From: an uncultured Rhodospirillaceae bacterium
Lineage (GTDB): Bacteria; Pseudomonadota; Alphaproteobacteria; Rhodospirillales; Casp-alpha2
Direction of reading: 5' to 3'
Length of the DNA stretch: 14,488 nucleotides
NCBI GenBank assembly: GCA_913048145.1
Contig: CAJWVP010000027.1
Location: forward strand, 1 to 14,488
Of this stretch, positions 6,102 through 13,725 are shown in pieces. The translations under genes were made by a program, and so were the position numbers. Each line of letters starts with the position of its first letter. Position 1 is the first letter of the stretch. The notes beneath the pieces were generated by a model. The model saw only the letters and a list, made by a program, of their open reading frames with translations. It was not told the origin of the DNA and ran no database searches.

Positions 6102-7157
6102 TTGCGCATCGATCATTTTGACTTCGATCTTCCGCCCGAACGAATCGCCCAGATCCCGATCGAACCGCGCGACGCGGCGCGGCTCCTGCACGTGGGTGCA
6201 ACCATGGCTGACCTTGGAGTTCGAGACCTGCCGTCATTGCTGCAACCTGGTGACGCACTGGTGGTCAACGACACCAAGGTGCTGCCATGCCGCTTAAGCG
6301 GCAAGCGACGCGATGCCAAGGTCGAAATTACTCTGCACAAGCCCCTTGATGCGACCACCTGGCTCGCCTTCGCCCGACCAGCGCGGAAACTCAAACCTGA
6401 GGATGTCATCATATTCGCAAACGGGTTCGAGGCACGGGTCTCGGAGAAACGCGACGCAGGGGAAGTGGCATTAACTTTTAACCACACCGAGCCAGATTTG
6501 ATGAACGCGCTTGAGACACATGGGTACATGCCCCTGCCACCCTACATTAAACGCGATACCGGCGGCTTAGACGCGGATAAGAGCCGTTACCAGACCCTGT
6601 TCGCAGCGACGCCGGGCGCCGCAGCGGCGCCGACGGCGGGATTGCATTTCACATCGGGCCTGATGGAGGCACTTCAGGCGCGGGGAGTCCAGGTCATCCG
6701 CATCACCCTTCACGTGGGCGCTGGGACCTTCCTGCCAGTCAAGGTGGACGACACGGACGATCACAAAATGCACGCAGAATGGGCGACCCTGTCGGACAAC
6801 GCGGCGGCGACGCTGAATGCCGTACGTGTGGGCGGCGGCAAAATTACGGCGGTTGGGTCTACGGCAGTGAGGACATTGGAGTCGGCAGCCCGCAACGACG
6901 GTACGCTACGGCCATTTAGCGGCGACACAGATCTCTTCATCACGCCCGGGTACCGGTTCAAGGCCATCGATCGCATCATGACCAATTTCCACCTTCCGAA
7001 GTCTACCCTGTTCATGCTGGTCAGTGCCTTTTCTGGTCTGACTCGCATGCAGGCCGCCTATGGCCATGCAATAGAGGCCGAATACAGGTTCTTCTCCTAC
7101 GGCGATGCCTGTCTGCTTGAACCAGACCGCACAACGTGGGGTAATGCGCCCGGATAA
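6102..7157 (+). CDS. queA: SAM:tRNA ribosyltransferase-isomerase
   Basis: Transfers and rearranges the ribosyl part of S-adenosylmethionine onto preQ1 at position 34 of tRNA, giving epoxyqueuosine. The 351 residues and motifs fit QueA: MRIDHFDFDLPPERIAQ at the N-terminus, NDTKVLP (56-62), the YQTLFA plus APTAGLHF region (163-183), LHVGAGTF (203-210), TNFHLPKSTL (294-303) and YRFFSYGDA (328-336). The start is the TTG at 6102. An in-frame TGA at 6096-6098, the stop of the Lrp remnant, rules out anything further upstream, and the family N-terminus aligns exactly here. GAGG at 6087-6090, inside the remnant, is the likely ribosome site. It is the first gene of a run with the aldolase-like gene (23-base gap), tgt and queF. 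Confidence 0.97.
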   Translation: MRIDHFDFDLPPERIAQIPIEPRDAARLLHVGATMADLGVRDLPSLLQPGDALVVNDTKVLPCRLSGKRRDAKVEITLHKPLDATTWLAFARPARKLKPEDVIIFANGFEARVSEKRDAGEVALTFNHTEPDLMNALETHGYMPLPPYIKRDTGGLDADKSRYQTLFAATPGAAAAPTAGLHFTSGLMEALQARGVQVIRITLHVGAGTFLPVKVDDTDDHKMHAEWATLSDNAAATLNAVRVGGGKITAVGSTAVRTLESAARNDGTLRPFSGDTDLFITPGYRFKAIDRIMTNFHLPKSTLFMLVSAFSGLTRMQAAYGHAIEAEYRFFSYGDACLLEPDRTTWGNAPG

Positions 7158-7180
7158 AAGTTCAAAAGAAGGATCGGCCC

Positions 7181-8314
7181 ATGAAACCTTTAGCAGAAAT
7201 TGGCCAGCCGCTCGCGCAAGTGGACACGCCAGCCCTGATCGTCGATTTGGACGCTTTTGAAACCAACCTGAAGACCATGGCCGACATGATCGCCAGTGGC
7301 CCGGCAAAACTGCGCGGCCATTCGAAAACCCACAAGAGCCCGGTCATCGGCTTAAAGCAGATGGAATTGGGCGCGGTGGGTGTGTGTTGCCAGAAAGTGG
7401 GTGAGGCCGAAGCCATGGTCGAGGGCGGCGTCGACAACGTCCTGGTCAGCAACCAGGTCGCCGGCGCATCGAAATTGGACCGCCTAGCGGATCTCAACAG
7501 ACGCGCGTTCGTCCCCTTCTGTGTCGACCATGTCCAAGGCGTCGCCCAGGCTTCCGAAGCAGCAAAACGCGCCGGGGCGACCATGGACGCCCTGGTGGAG
7601 ATCGACGTGGGCGGCGGACGATGCGGCGTGCAGCCGGGTCAGGCGGCCGTCGACTTGGCAAAAATCGTGGACGCAGCGGACGGCCTCCGCTTTGGCGGCC
7701 TTCAGGCCTATCACGGATCGATCCAGCACGTCCGTGACCACGCCGAACGTCACGCCCATGCGCAAGGCGCCGTGGACAAGGCGCGGATGACCGTTGAGGC
7801 GTTATCCGCCGAAGGGTTCACCTGCGACATCGTCGGCGGCGCGGGAACGGGCACCTTCCAGACGGAAGCAGCCAGTGGCATTTACAACGAACTGCAGGCC
7901 GGTTCTTACGTCTTCATGGACACGGACTATGCCCTGAACCTCGGTGCGGACGGGGAACAGGCAGGCCAGTTCCAGCATGCGCTCTTCGTCCAGACATCGG
8001 TGATGAGCATGCCGGTGCCCGAGCGCGTCGTTCTCGACGCCGGGCATAAGACGTGCGCCATTGACTCCGGGCCGCCGCAACCCTTTGGCCTGCCCGGCGC
8101 GGTAACTGGCAGCCTGTCGGACGAACACGCAGTGCTCGACGTCACCGAAGTCAACAACCGACCGGGCTGGGGCGATCATGTCCTGCTAATTCCCGGCCAC
8201 TGCGACCCGACTGTCAACCTGCACGACCACTACATCTGCGTCCGCAGCCTGCATACGCCGGGTGCGGTGGTGGAGGATATCTGGCCCGTGGCAGCACGCG
8301 GGGCCCTCAATTAG
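7181..8314 (+). CDS. D-threonine aldolase / D-serine dehydratase-like PLP enzyme
   Basis: Fold-type III (alanine racemase-like) PLP enzyme of the metal-dependent D-threonine aldolase / eukaryotic-type D-serine dehydratase (DSD1) family, which cleaves D-3-hydroxy amino acids or deaminates D-serine. The 377 residues fit. The N-terminal barrel begins DTPALIVDLDAFETNL and carries the PLP lysine K49 in GHSKTHKSP. EIDVGGGRCGV and GGAGTGTF give the cofactor phosphate-binding region. Near the C-terminus GHCDPTVN supplies the metal ligands His340 and Asp342. All key residues are present, so it should be active. AAGGA at 7169-7173 precedes the ATG. It lies 23 bases after queA and only 2 bases before tgt, so it is probably translated together with them, although no role in queuosine synthesis is known. 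Aldolase and dehydratase activity cannot be separated by eye. Confidence 0.9.
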   Translation: MKPLAEIGQPLAQVDTPALIVDLDAFETNLKTMADMIASGPAKLRGHSKTHKSPVIGLKQMELGAVGVCCQKVGEAEAMVEGGVDNVLVSNQVAGASKLDRLADLNRRAFVPFCVDHVQGVAQASEAAKRAGATMDALVEIDVGGGRCGVQPGQAAVDLAKIVDAADGLRFGGLQAYHGSIQHVRDHAERHAHAQGAVDKARMTVEALSAEGFTCDIVGGAGTGTFQTEAASGIYNELQAGSYVFMDTDYALNLGADGEQAGQFQHALFVQTSVMSMPVPERVVLDAGHKTCAIDSGPPQPFGLPGAVTGSLSDEHAVLDVTEVNNRPGWGDHVLLIPGHCDPTVNLHDHYICVRSLHTPGAVVEDIWPVAARGALN

Positions 8315-8316
8315 GC

Positions 8317-9444
8317 ATGACCGATCTCGTTTTTGATCTAATCAAGACTGACGACCAGGCGCGGCTAGGCACTTTGATGACTGCCCATGGCACCATCGAC
8401 ACCCCCGCCTTCATGCCCGTCGGCACAGCGGCCACGGTTAAGGCAATGACACCCGAGGCCGTGCGCGAAACCGGCGCGCAGATCATCCTTGGCAACACCT
8501 ATCACCTGATGCTGCGTCCGGGCGCTGAACGGGTGGAGCGTTTCGGCGGCCTGCACAAATTCATGAACTGGCCAGGGCCGATCCTGACCGATTCGGGCGG
8601 TTTCCAGATCATGTCCTTGGCCGAACTCCGCAAACTTGACGAGGACGGTGTGACCTTCCGCTCCCACGTGGATGGCACGCACCACAAGCTGACACCTGAG
8701 CGCTCGGTCCAGATTCAGCACATGCTGGATTCCAACATCACCATGGTGCTGGACGAATGTACGCCCTTCCCGGCGACGGCAGAGGAAGCGGCCACGTCCA
8801 TGCAACTTTCCATGCGCTGGGCGGAGCGCTGCCGGACCGCGTTCCAGCGCCGCGAGGGCTATGGGCTCTTCGGTATTGTTCAAGGCGGCATCTACGCCGA
8901 TCTCCGCGAACGATCGGCAAAGGCGCTGACGCAGATCGGTTTCGACGGTTACGCCGTTGGCGGTCTGGCCGTCGGCGAAGGGCGCGAACTCATGTTCACG
9001 ACGCTCGATGTCACCGTCCCTCATTTGCCCGCCGACCGACCCCGCTATCTGATGGGGGTCGGCAAACCCGAAGACCTTGTCGGCGCTGTGCGTCGCGGCA
9101 TCGATATGTTCGACTGCGTGCTACCAACGCGCTCAGGCCGCACGGACCAGGCCTTCACCCGCCGCGGCACGCTCAACATGCGTAACGCCCGGCACCGGGA
9201 CGACCCGCATTCCATCGATCCCGATTGTAATTGTTACGTCTGCAAGAACTACTCGCGCGGCTACATCAATCACCTGATCATGGCCAAGGAAATTTTGGCT
9301 GCCATGCTGCTTACCTGGCACAACCTGCATTACTATCAAGAACTCATGCAGGGTATGCGCGACGCTATCGCCGATGGCGGCTTCGAGCTGTTTGCGGCGG
9401 CTTTCGCCGCCGAGCAGGCGGCAGGGGATATCGATCCCGTTTGA
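8317..9444 (+). CDS. tgt: tRNA-guanine transglycosylase (queuine tRNA-ribosyltransferase)
   Basis: Exchanges guanine 34 of tRNAs with GUN anticodons (Asp, Asn, His, Tyr) for preQ1. The 375 residues match bacterial Tgt. Visible are MPVGTAATVKAM (33-44), GNTYHL (59-64), Asp92 in DSGGFQ, GIVQGG (186-191), GGLAVGE (215-221), the nucleophile Asp266 in MFDCVLPTR, and the zinc site C304, C306, C309 (CNCYVC) with H335 in LTWHN. The set of catalytic and zinc residues is complete. The ATG at 8317 comes 2 bases after the stop of the aldolase-like gene and I see no strong ribosome site of its own, which points to translational coupling. queF follows after 34 bases. The substrate is taken to be preQ1 rather than queuine because queF and queA are in the same run. 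Confidence 0.98.
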   Translation: MTDLVFDLIKTDDQARLGTLMTAHGTIDTPAFMPVGTAATVKAMTPEAVRETGAQIILGNTYHLMLRPGAERVERFGGLHKFMNWPGPILTDSGGFQIMSLAELRKLDEDGVTFRSHVDGTHHKLTPERSVQIQHMLDSNITMVLDECTPFPATAEEAATSMQLSMRWAERCRTAFQRREGYGLFGIVQGGIYADLRERSAKALTQIGFDGYAVGGLAVGEGRELMFTTLDVTVPHLPADRPRYLMGVGKPEDLVGAVRRGIDMFDCVLPTRSGRTDQAFTRRGTLNMRNARHRDDPHSIDPDCNCYVCKNYSRGYINHLIMAKEILAAMLLTWHNLHYYQELMQGMRDAIADGGFELFAAAFAAEQAAGDIDPV

Positions 9445-9478
9445 CGGCGCCGGGCCGGCCTGAAACCATGGAGGGAAC

Positions 9479-9943
9479 ATGTCCGACACCACGTACGAAA
9501 ACCTGACCCAGCTTGGCGGCGGCGGCGAGGTGCCTGGATCTCCCGACAACGCCGTCTTGGAGACCGTGCCGAACCCGCAAGCCGGAACGGATTACCTGGT
9601 CCGCTTCACGGTGCCCGAGTTCACATCGCTTTGCCCGGTCACCGGGCAGCCGGACTTCGCCCACTTCGTCATCGATTACGTGCCCGCCGACCTGATTGTC
9701 GAGAGCAAATCCTTGAAGCTCTACCTGGGCTCGTTCCGTAACCACGCCGCCTTCCACGAAGACTGCACGGTCGGCATTGCGCAGCGTCTGGTCGACACCA
9801 TGACGCCTACATGGCTAAGGATCGGCGGGTATTGGTATCCGCGCGGGGGCATACCCATCGACGTCTTCTACCAAACCGGTGATGCGCCAGCCGGTGTGTG
9901 GATCCCGGACCAAGGCGTGGCCGGGTACCGGGGCCGCGGCTAG
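9479..9943 (+). CDS. queF: NADPH-dependent preQ0 reductase
   Basis: Reduces the nitrile of 7-cyano-7-deazaguanine (preQ0) to the aminomethyl of preQ1, the base used by Tgt. At 154 residues it is the short single-module (YkvM-like) type, not the two-module form of E. coli. The thioimide-forming nucleophile is Cys52 in FTSLCPVTGQPDFAH, with Asp59 as the proton donor. The family motif ESKSLK is at 75-80 and FHED, contributing substrate-binding His93 and Glu94, at 92-95. The ATG at 9479 has GGAGGG at 9470-9475, strong but close. It is the last gene of the queA-to-queF run and is followed by two hairpins. Confidence 0.97.
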   Translation: MSDTTYENLTQLGGGGEVPGSPDNAVLETVPNPQAGTDYLVRFTVPEFTSLCPVTGQPDFAHFVIDYVPADLIVESKSLKLYLGSFRNHAAFHEDCTVGIAQRLVDTMTPTWLRIGGYWYPRGGIPIDVFYQTGDAPAGVWIPDQGVAGYRGRG

Positions 9944-9946
9944 ACG

Positions 9947-10014
9947 GGCATCCTGCGTTCTTGATGCCGGTCCATAGAAACACCTCAGATTTGTGAAGCC
10001 TTTTGGCTTCCTTT
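9947..10014 (+). terminator. Tandem hairpins after queF, probable terminator
   Basis: The first hairpin pairs GGCATC (9947-9952) with GATGCC (9963-9968). The second pairs GAAGCC (9995-10000) with GGCTTC (10005-10010) around a TTTT loop and is followed by CTTT. The T-run is short, so termination may be partial, but this position suits the end of the queuosine operon and separates it from the OsmC-like and acyl-CoA synthetase genes. Confidence 0.5.
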
Positions 10015-10045
10015 AAGTAAAGTTTCGAACTAGGGAGACCGGGAT

Positions 10046-10438
10046 ATGAAAACACACGTAAATCGGGCTGTGGCCTTGCGATACATTGGGGGATCGAGAA
10101 CTAGCCTCGGAGTGATGATGGATGTGTCCGCAACGCCTGAATTGGTGACGCCCCTCAGCATTTTGTCAATGGACAGGCAGCAGTCCGGCGAGGCCGTCGT
10201 CGTTGAATTGGCGGCCGTCCGCGCCGACGAGCCGCCAAAGGTATATACCAAAACCCACGCATCCTTCACGGTCACCGGCGACGTGCCACCGAAGAAGACG
10301 GAAGAGGTCGTGTACTTGTCGGCGGAAAAATACTGCTCAGCCAGTCGAATGCTGTCAGAAACGGCCGAGATCACCCATGAGATCAAGGTTGTCGCGGGGA
10401 ACGCTAAGCCATGTCTTCCAACATCGCCCTCGGCCTAA
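10046..10438 (+). CDS. OsmC-like protein lacking the first reactive cysteine
   Basis: OsmC/Ohr proteins are small thiol peroxidases that use two cysteines to reduce organic hydroperoxides. The C-terminal half here is clearly OsmC-like: VRADEPPKVYTKTHASFTV (59-77), then LSAEKYCSASRMLSETAEIT (91-110) with the second cysteine, Cys97. The N-terminal half is poor. Where relatives have a segment of the type PMELLLMGLGGC, carrying the first (peroxidatic) cysteine, this protein reads TPLSILSMDRQQ (35-46), as if roughly a dozen residues had been deleted. No other cysteine could take its place; the only further one, Cys123, is in the tail. The last 15 or so residues run past the usual family end and overlap the next gene by 28 bases. 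AGGGAGA at 10032-10038 precedes the ATG, so it is probably translated. It is either a decaying gene or a repurposed, non-peroxidase variant. Confidence 0.7.
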   Translation: MKTHVNRAVALRYIGGSRTSLGVMMDVSATPELVTPLSILSMDRQQSGEAVVVELAAVRADEPPKVYTKTHASFTVTGDVPPKKTEEVVYLSAEKYCSASRMLSETAEITHEIKVVAGNAKPCLPTSPSA

Positions 10439-11919
10439 AGCACGCCGGCGACACCCATGAAAACCGCCCGGCCGTTGCGCTGGGCCGGACGACGCTGCAA
10501 TCATACGCCCAGTTGGCCGAGCGAGCCGCGCGCCTGGCTGCCGGCCTTCGGGATAAGCTGGGCCTTCAGCCTGGCGACCGCGTCGTCATCGCATCAAAGA
10601 ACCGGCCAGAATACGTCGAAGCCATGTATGGCGTCTGGTGGGGCGGTTTCGCCGCCGTGCCGGCGAACGCCAAGCTGCACGGCGTGGAGTTCCGTTACAT
10701 CCTGGAGAACTCCGGTGCCCAGGCCTGCCTGGTCGGCCCTGAACTGTTCGAGGCCATTGCCGAACACCGGCCGGACAGCCTGGAGCACCTGGTCGTCCTC
10801 GGCGGCGACGCCTACGCGGCGCTGTTCGACGCCGACCCTGCACGGCTGGCCGAGGTAGACGCCGATGATCTAGCCTGGTTGTTTTTCACCTCGGGCACAA
10901 CCGGAAGGCCGAAGGGCGCCATGCTGACGCACGGCAACATGTCCGCCATGGCCCAGATGCATCAGGATCATGTTGACCCGACCGAGACCACAGATTGCAT
11001 TATCCACGCCGCGCCGTTGAGCCATGGTTCGGGCATTTACATGATCCCACACGTCAACCAAGCGGCCTGCAACGTAATACCGGAATCGGGTAGCTTCGAA
11101 CCCGCCGAGATATTCGATTTGGCTGAGGCATGGGGCGGTATGTCCCTGTTCGCTGCGCCGACCATGGTCAAACGCATGACCGAAAGCCCCACCGAACCGC
11201 CGGCAAGGGGGTTCCGCGGCATTGTCTATGGCGGTGGCCCCATGTACGTCAAAGACGCCCGCGCCGCCTTGGAACGCTTTGGACCATGCCTGGTCGAAAT
11301 CTATGGTCAAGGCGAAAGCCCCATGACGATCACGGTATGCAACCGGACCACCCTCGCCGACAAGACAGATCCGAAATGGGAGGCAAAGCTGGCATCCGTC
11401 GGCCAACGCTTCCCCGAACTCGAAGTGATGATCGCCGACGCGGACGACAATGCCGTCGCCCCAGGCGAAAGCGGTGAGATCCTGGTTCGCGGTGCCACGG
11501 TGATGAATGGCTACTGGCAGAACGCGGAAGCCACAGCAGAGACCCTGAAAGGTGGCTGGCTGCACACGGGCGACATGGGGTCGCTCGACGAAGACGGCTA
11601 CCTAACCCTTATGGACCGGGGTAAGGATCTGGTGATCTCGGGAGGCTCCAACATCTATCCGCGCGAGATCGAAGAAGTGCTCCTTCAGCACCCCAATGTC
11701 TCCGAGGTTTCGGTGATCGGCCGCCCGAATCCCGAATGGGGCGAAATTCCCGTCGCCTACGTAGTAGGTCAAGCAACCCCGCCAGAACTAGATGCGCTGT
11801 GTCTGGAGAACATCGCACGGTTCAAGCGGCCGAGGGATTATGTTTTTGTAGATGAATTGCCTAAAAACAACTACGGCAAAATCCTGAAAACGGAACTCAG
11901 ACAACGCGATCACGGCTAA
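10411..11919 (+). CDS. AMP-forming acyl-CoA synthetase / ligase
   Basis: ANL-superfamily enzyme that activates a carboxylic acid as acyl-AMP and transfers it to coenzyme A. The 502 residues fit the medium or long-chain acyl-CoA ligase group. Motifs in order are the phosphate loop FFTSGTTGRPKG (158-169), IYGQGESPMT (297-306), GGWLHTGDMG (381-390) with Asp387, DRGKDLVISGGSNIYPREIE (402-421), and the C-terminal catalytic Lys490 in PKNNYGKILK. All core residues are present. There is no signal peptide. The ATG at 10411 lies inside the end of the OsmC-like frame, so the two are likely cotranscribed and coupled. The gene ends 4 bases into the oppositely oriented TRAP permease gene. The substrate is unknown; an acid imported by that transporter is one possibility, from position only. 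Confidence 0.93.
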   Translation: MSSNIALGLKHAGDTHENRPAVALGRTTLQSYAQLAERAARLAAGLRDKLGLQPGDRVVIASKNRPEYVEAMYGVWWGGFAAVPANAKLHGVEFRYILENSGAQACLVGPELFEAIAEHRPDSLEHLVVLGGDAYAALFDADPARLAEVDADDLAWLFFTSGTTGRPKGAMLTHGNMSAMAQMHQDHVDPTETTDCIIHAAPLSHGSGIYMIPHVNQAACNVIPESGSFEPAEIFDLAEAWGGMSLFAAPTMVKRMTESPTEPPARGFRGIVYGGGPMYVKDARAALERFGPCLVEIYGQGESPMTITVCNRTTLADKTDPKWEAKLASVGQRFPELEVMIADADDNAVAPGESGEILVRGATVMNGYWQNAEATAETLKGGWLHTGDMGSLDEDGYLTLMDRGKDLVISGGSNIYPREIEEVLLQHPNVSEVSVIGRPNPEWGEIPVAYVVGQATPPELDALCLENIARFKRPRDYVFVDELPKNNYGKILKTELRQRDHG

Positions 11920-13691
11920 GCGTCTAGGATATTCAAAGGCACAAACAACACCGCGAACCCGACGGCAACGAGCACCACACGCAGCGTCATGACCTTGGGC
12001 GCTATGATCCCATGCGAGATCGCAGCCAGACCAATGCCGATCTTAAGTGCCGATGCGACAGCGGCGCCGGGCACCGACGCAAGTGCAATCAAATCGGGAT
12101 TGGCGATCATCGCGAGCGGGATGAGATAGAGCCCGATACCGAGCATCATGGCCCGCACCGCGACCTTCAGCCAATCCTCCTTAACCATGCCCGCCGCGAT
12201 GAACACGGCGCCGCAAACCGGCGGCGTGATCGTCGACAACAGTGCGAACCAGAAGACGAAGAGGTGCGCCTGCAGCGGCGGCAGACCCAATGATTGCAGC
12301 GCTGGCCCGGCGACCGAGACACAGATCACATAAGCTGCTGTGGTCGGCACCTCCATACCAAGGATCAGGCATGCCAGCGCAGTCAGTAGCAACGCCGGCC
12401 AGACTGCCGAAGCGGAAGAAGACAGGATGAGCGAGGTTATCTTTACGCCGAGGCCGGTCTGGCCCAACACGCCGATGACGATACTGGCACAGAGGATGAT
12501 CGAGGCGATCATGGCGATCTGTTGCCCGGCGATTAGAAATACTGCCTGCAAACGGTCCCAGGTCCGCGGCCATGAGAACGTCAATCGGGCGTCCACGAAT
12601 AGCATCAAAGCCGCCACCAGGATCGCCACACAGGCCGCGTATTGCGGCGTATAACCGCCAATAAACATGCGCTCCATGAGAACCGTGAAAGGAACAGCGA
12701 AAAACAGGGTGGTGATGACCACGCTCCGCAAGGCCGGTTGATCCTCTGGCGCCAGGCCTTTCAGGTCGTGGCGTTCCGCGAAGGCGTTGATGCCGATCCA
12801 GACCGCAGCAAAGTAGAGCAACGCAGGCAGCACTGCGGCAGAAATGATCCCCGTATAGGGGACGCCGGTCAGTTCGACCATGACGAACGCACCGGCGCCC
12901 ATGAGCGGTGGCATGATTTGGCCACCCGAAGATGCGACCGCCTCAACCGCAGCGGCGAATGGCTTCGGATATCCAAGTTTCCGCATAGCCGGCAGTGTGA
13001 TTGCACCAGTCGACGCCACGTTCGCCGACGCAGACCCTGATATAGAGCCAAAGAAGGCGGACGACAGGACCGCGACCTTAGCCGCGCCGCCTTTCAGTCG
13101 CCCCGCCGCCGCCGAGGCCAGATTCATAAACCCTTGTCCCGCTTCGCCGGCGTTCAACACCGCCCCCATGATCACGAAGACGGCGACGATGTTGACAGAA
13201 ACGCCGGTCAGGCTACCCCACAATCCACCCTCGGCGATCGTCAAGGTGCCGAGGAAACTCTCAACCGGGAGACCCGGATGGCCAAACTCACCGGGGAGCA
13301 GGTCGCCGAAAAGTCCGTAGGCCAGGGCCAAGGTGGCCACCATGGGCAGCGGCCAGCCAATGGCGCGGCGCGCCATTTCCAGCACGACGATCAATATGAC
13401 GGCAGCCAGAGCAACCTGTCCACCCCCTTCCAATGATCCATACTGATCGCTGAGCGCCGCTTCGCTCAGCACGATATAGATGCACCCGAAGATGCCCGCG
13501 CCGGCGAACAAGGCACCGCTCCATAGTGACCGTCCAGCGGTGGCGAACAAGAAAACCCACGGCAATGCGAGAGCCATATGGATAGGTCGGGCCACGAGGT
13601 TAGGGACCAGACCGGAGAAGATCAGACCAAGGTGAAAGGCAATAGAAACGGCGCCCAGGACAAGAAATATGATCGTCCTGGGCACCATCAC
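11916..13691 (-). CDS. TRAP transporter fused permease (TAXI type)
   Basis: Membrane component of a tripartite ATP-independent periplasmic (TRAP) transporter, in which small (DctQ-like) and large (DctM-like) subunits are fused. It moves an organic solute across the inner membrane using an ion gradient. The 591 residues contain many hydrophobic segments. Hallmarks are GSISGSASANVASTGAITLP (215-234), the following VASSGGQIMPPLMGAGAF (252-269), GMEVPTTAAYVI (445-456) and FWFALLSTITPPVCGA (480-495). At 591 residues it is on the short side for fused permeases, which are often 600-850. The start could be the GTG at 13691 or the ATG at 13688; neither has a clear ribosome site. It is 34 bases downstream of the TAXI receptor gene, so the two form an operon. 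Its stop overlaps that of the acyl-CoA synthetase. Confidence 0.93.
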   Translation of the reverse strand: MMVPRTIIFLVLGAVSIAFHLGLIFSGLVPNLVARPIHMALALPWVFLFATAGRSLWSGALFAGAGIFGCIYIVLSEAALSDQYGSLEGGGQVALAAVILIVVLEMARRAIGWPLPMVATLALAYGLFGDLLPGEFGHPGLPVESFLGTLTIAEGGLWGSLTGVSVNIVAVFVIMGAVLNAGEAGQGFMNLASAAAGRLKGGAAKVAVLSSAFFGSISGSASANVASTGAITLPAMRKLGYPKPFAAAVEAVASSGGQIMPPLMGAGAFVMVELTGVPYTGIISAAVLPALLYFAAVWIGINAFAERHDLKGLAPEDQPALRSVVITTLFFAVPFTVLMERMFIGGYTPQYAACVAILVAALMLFVDARLTFSWPRTWDRLQAVFLIAGQQIAMIASIILCASIVIGVLGQTGLGVKITSLILSSSASAVWPALLLTALACLILGMEVPTTAAYVICVSVAGPALQSLGLPPLQAHLFVFWFALLSTITPPVCGAVFIAAGMVKEDWLKVAVRAMMLGIGLYLIPLAMIANPDLIALASVPGAAVASALKIGIGLAAISHGIIAPKVMTLRVVLVAVGFAVLFVPLNILDA

Positions 13692-13725
13692 GTGGACTTA
13701 AGTTCAGGAATTGACGAAAGGCTAC

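Noticed and set aside
8365..9024. Minus-strand open frame of 219 codons over tgt
   Set aside because: tgt on the plus strand has every catalytic and zinc residue; the antisense frame is long only because GC-rich codons rarely give stops.
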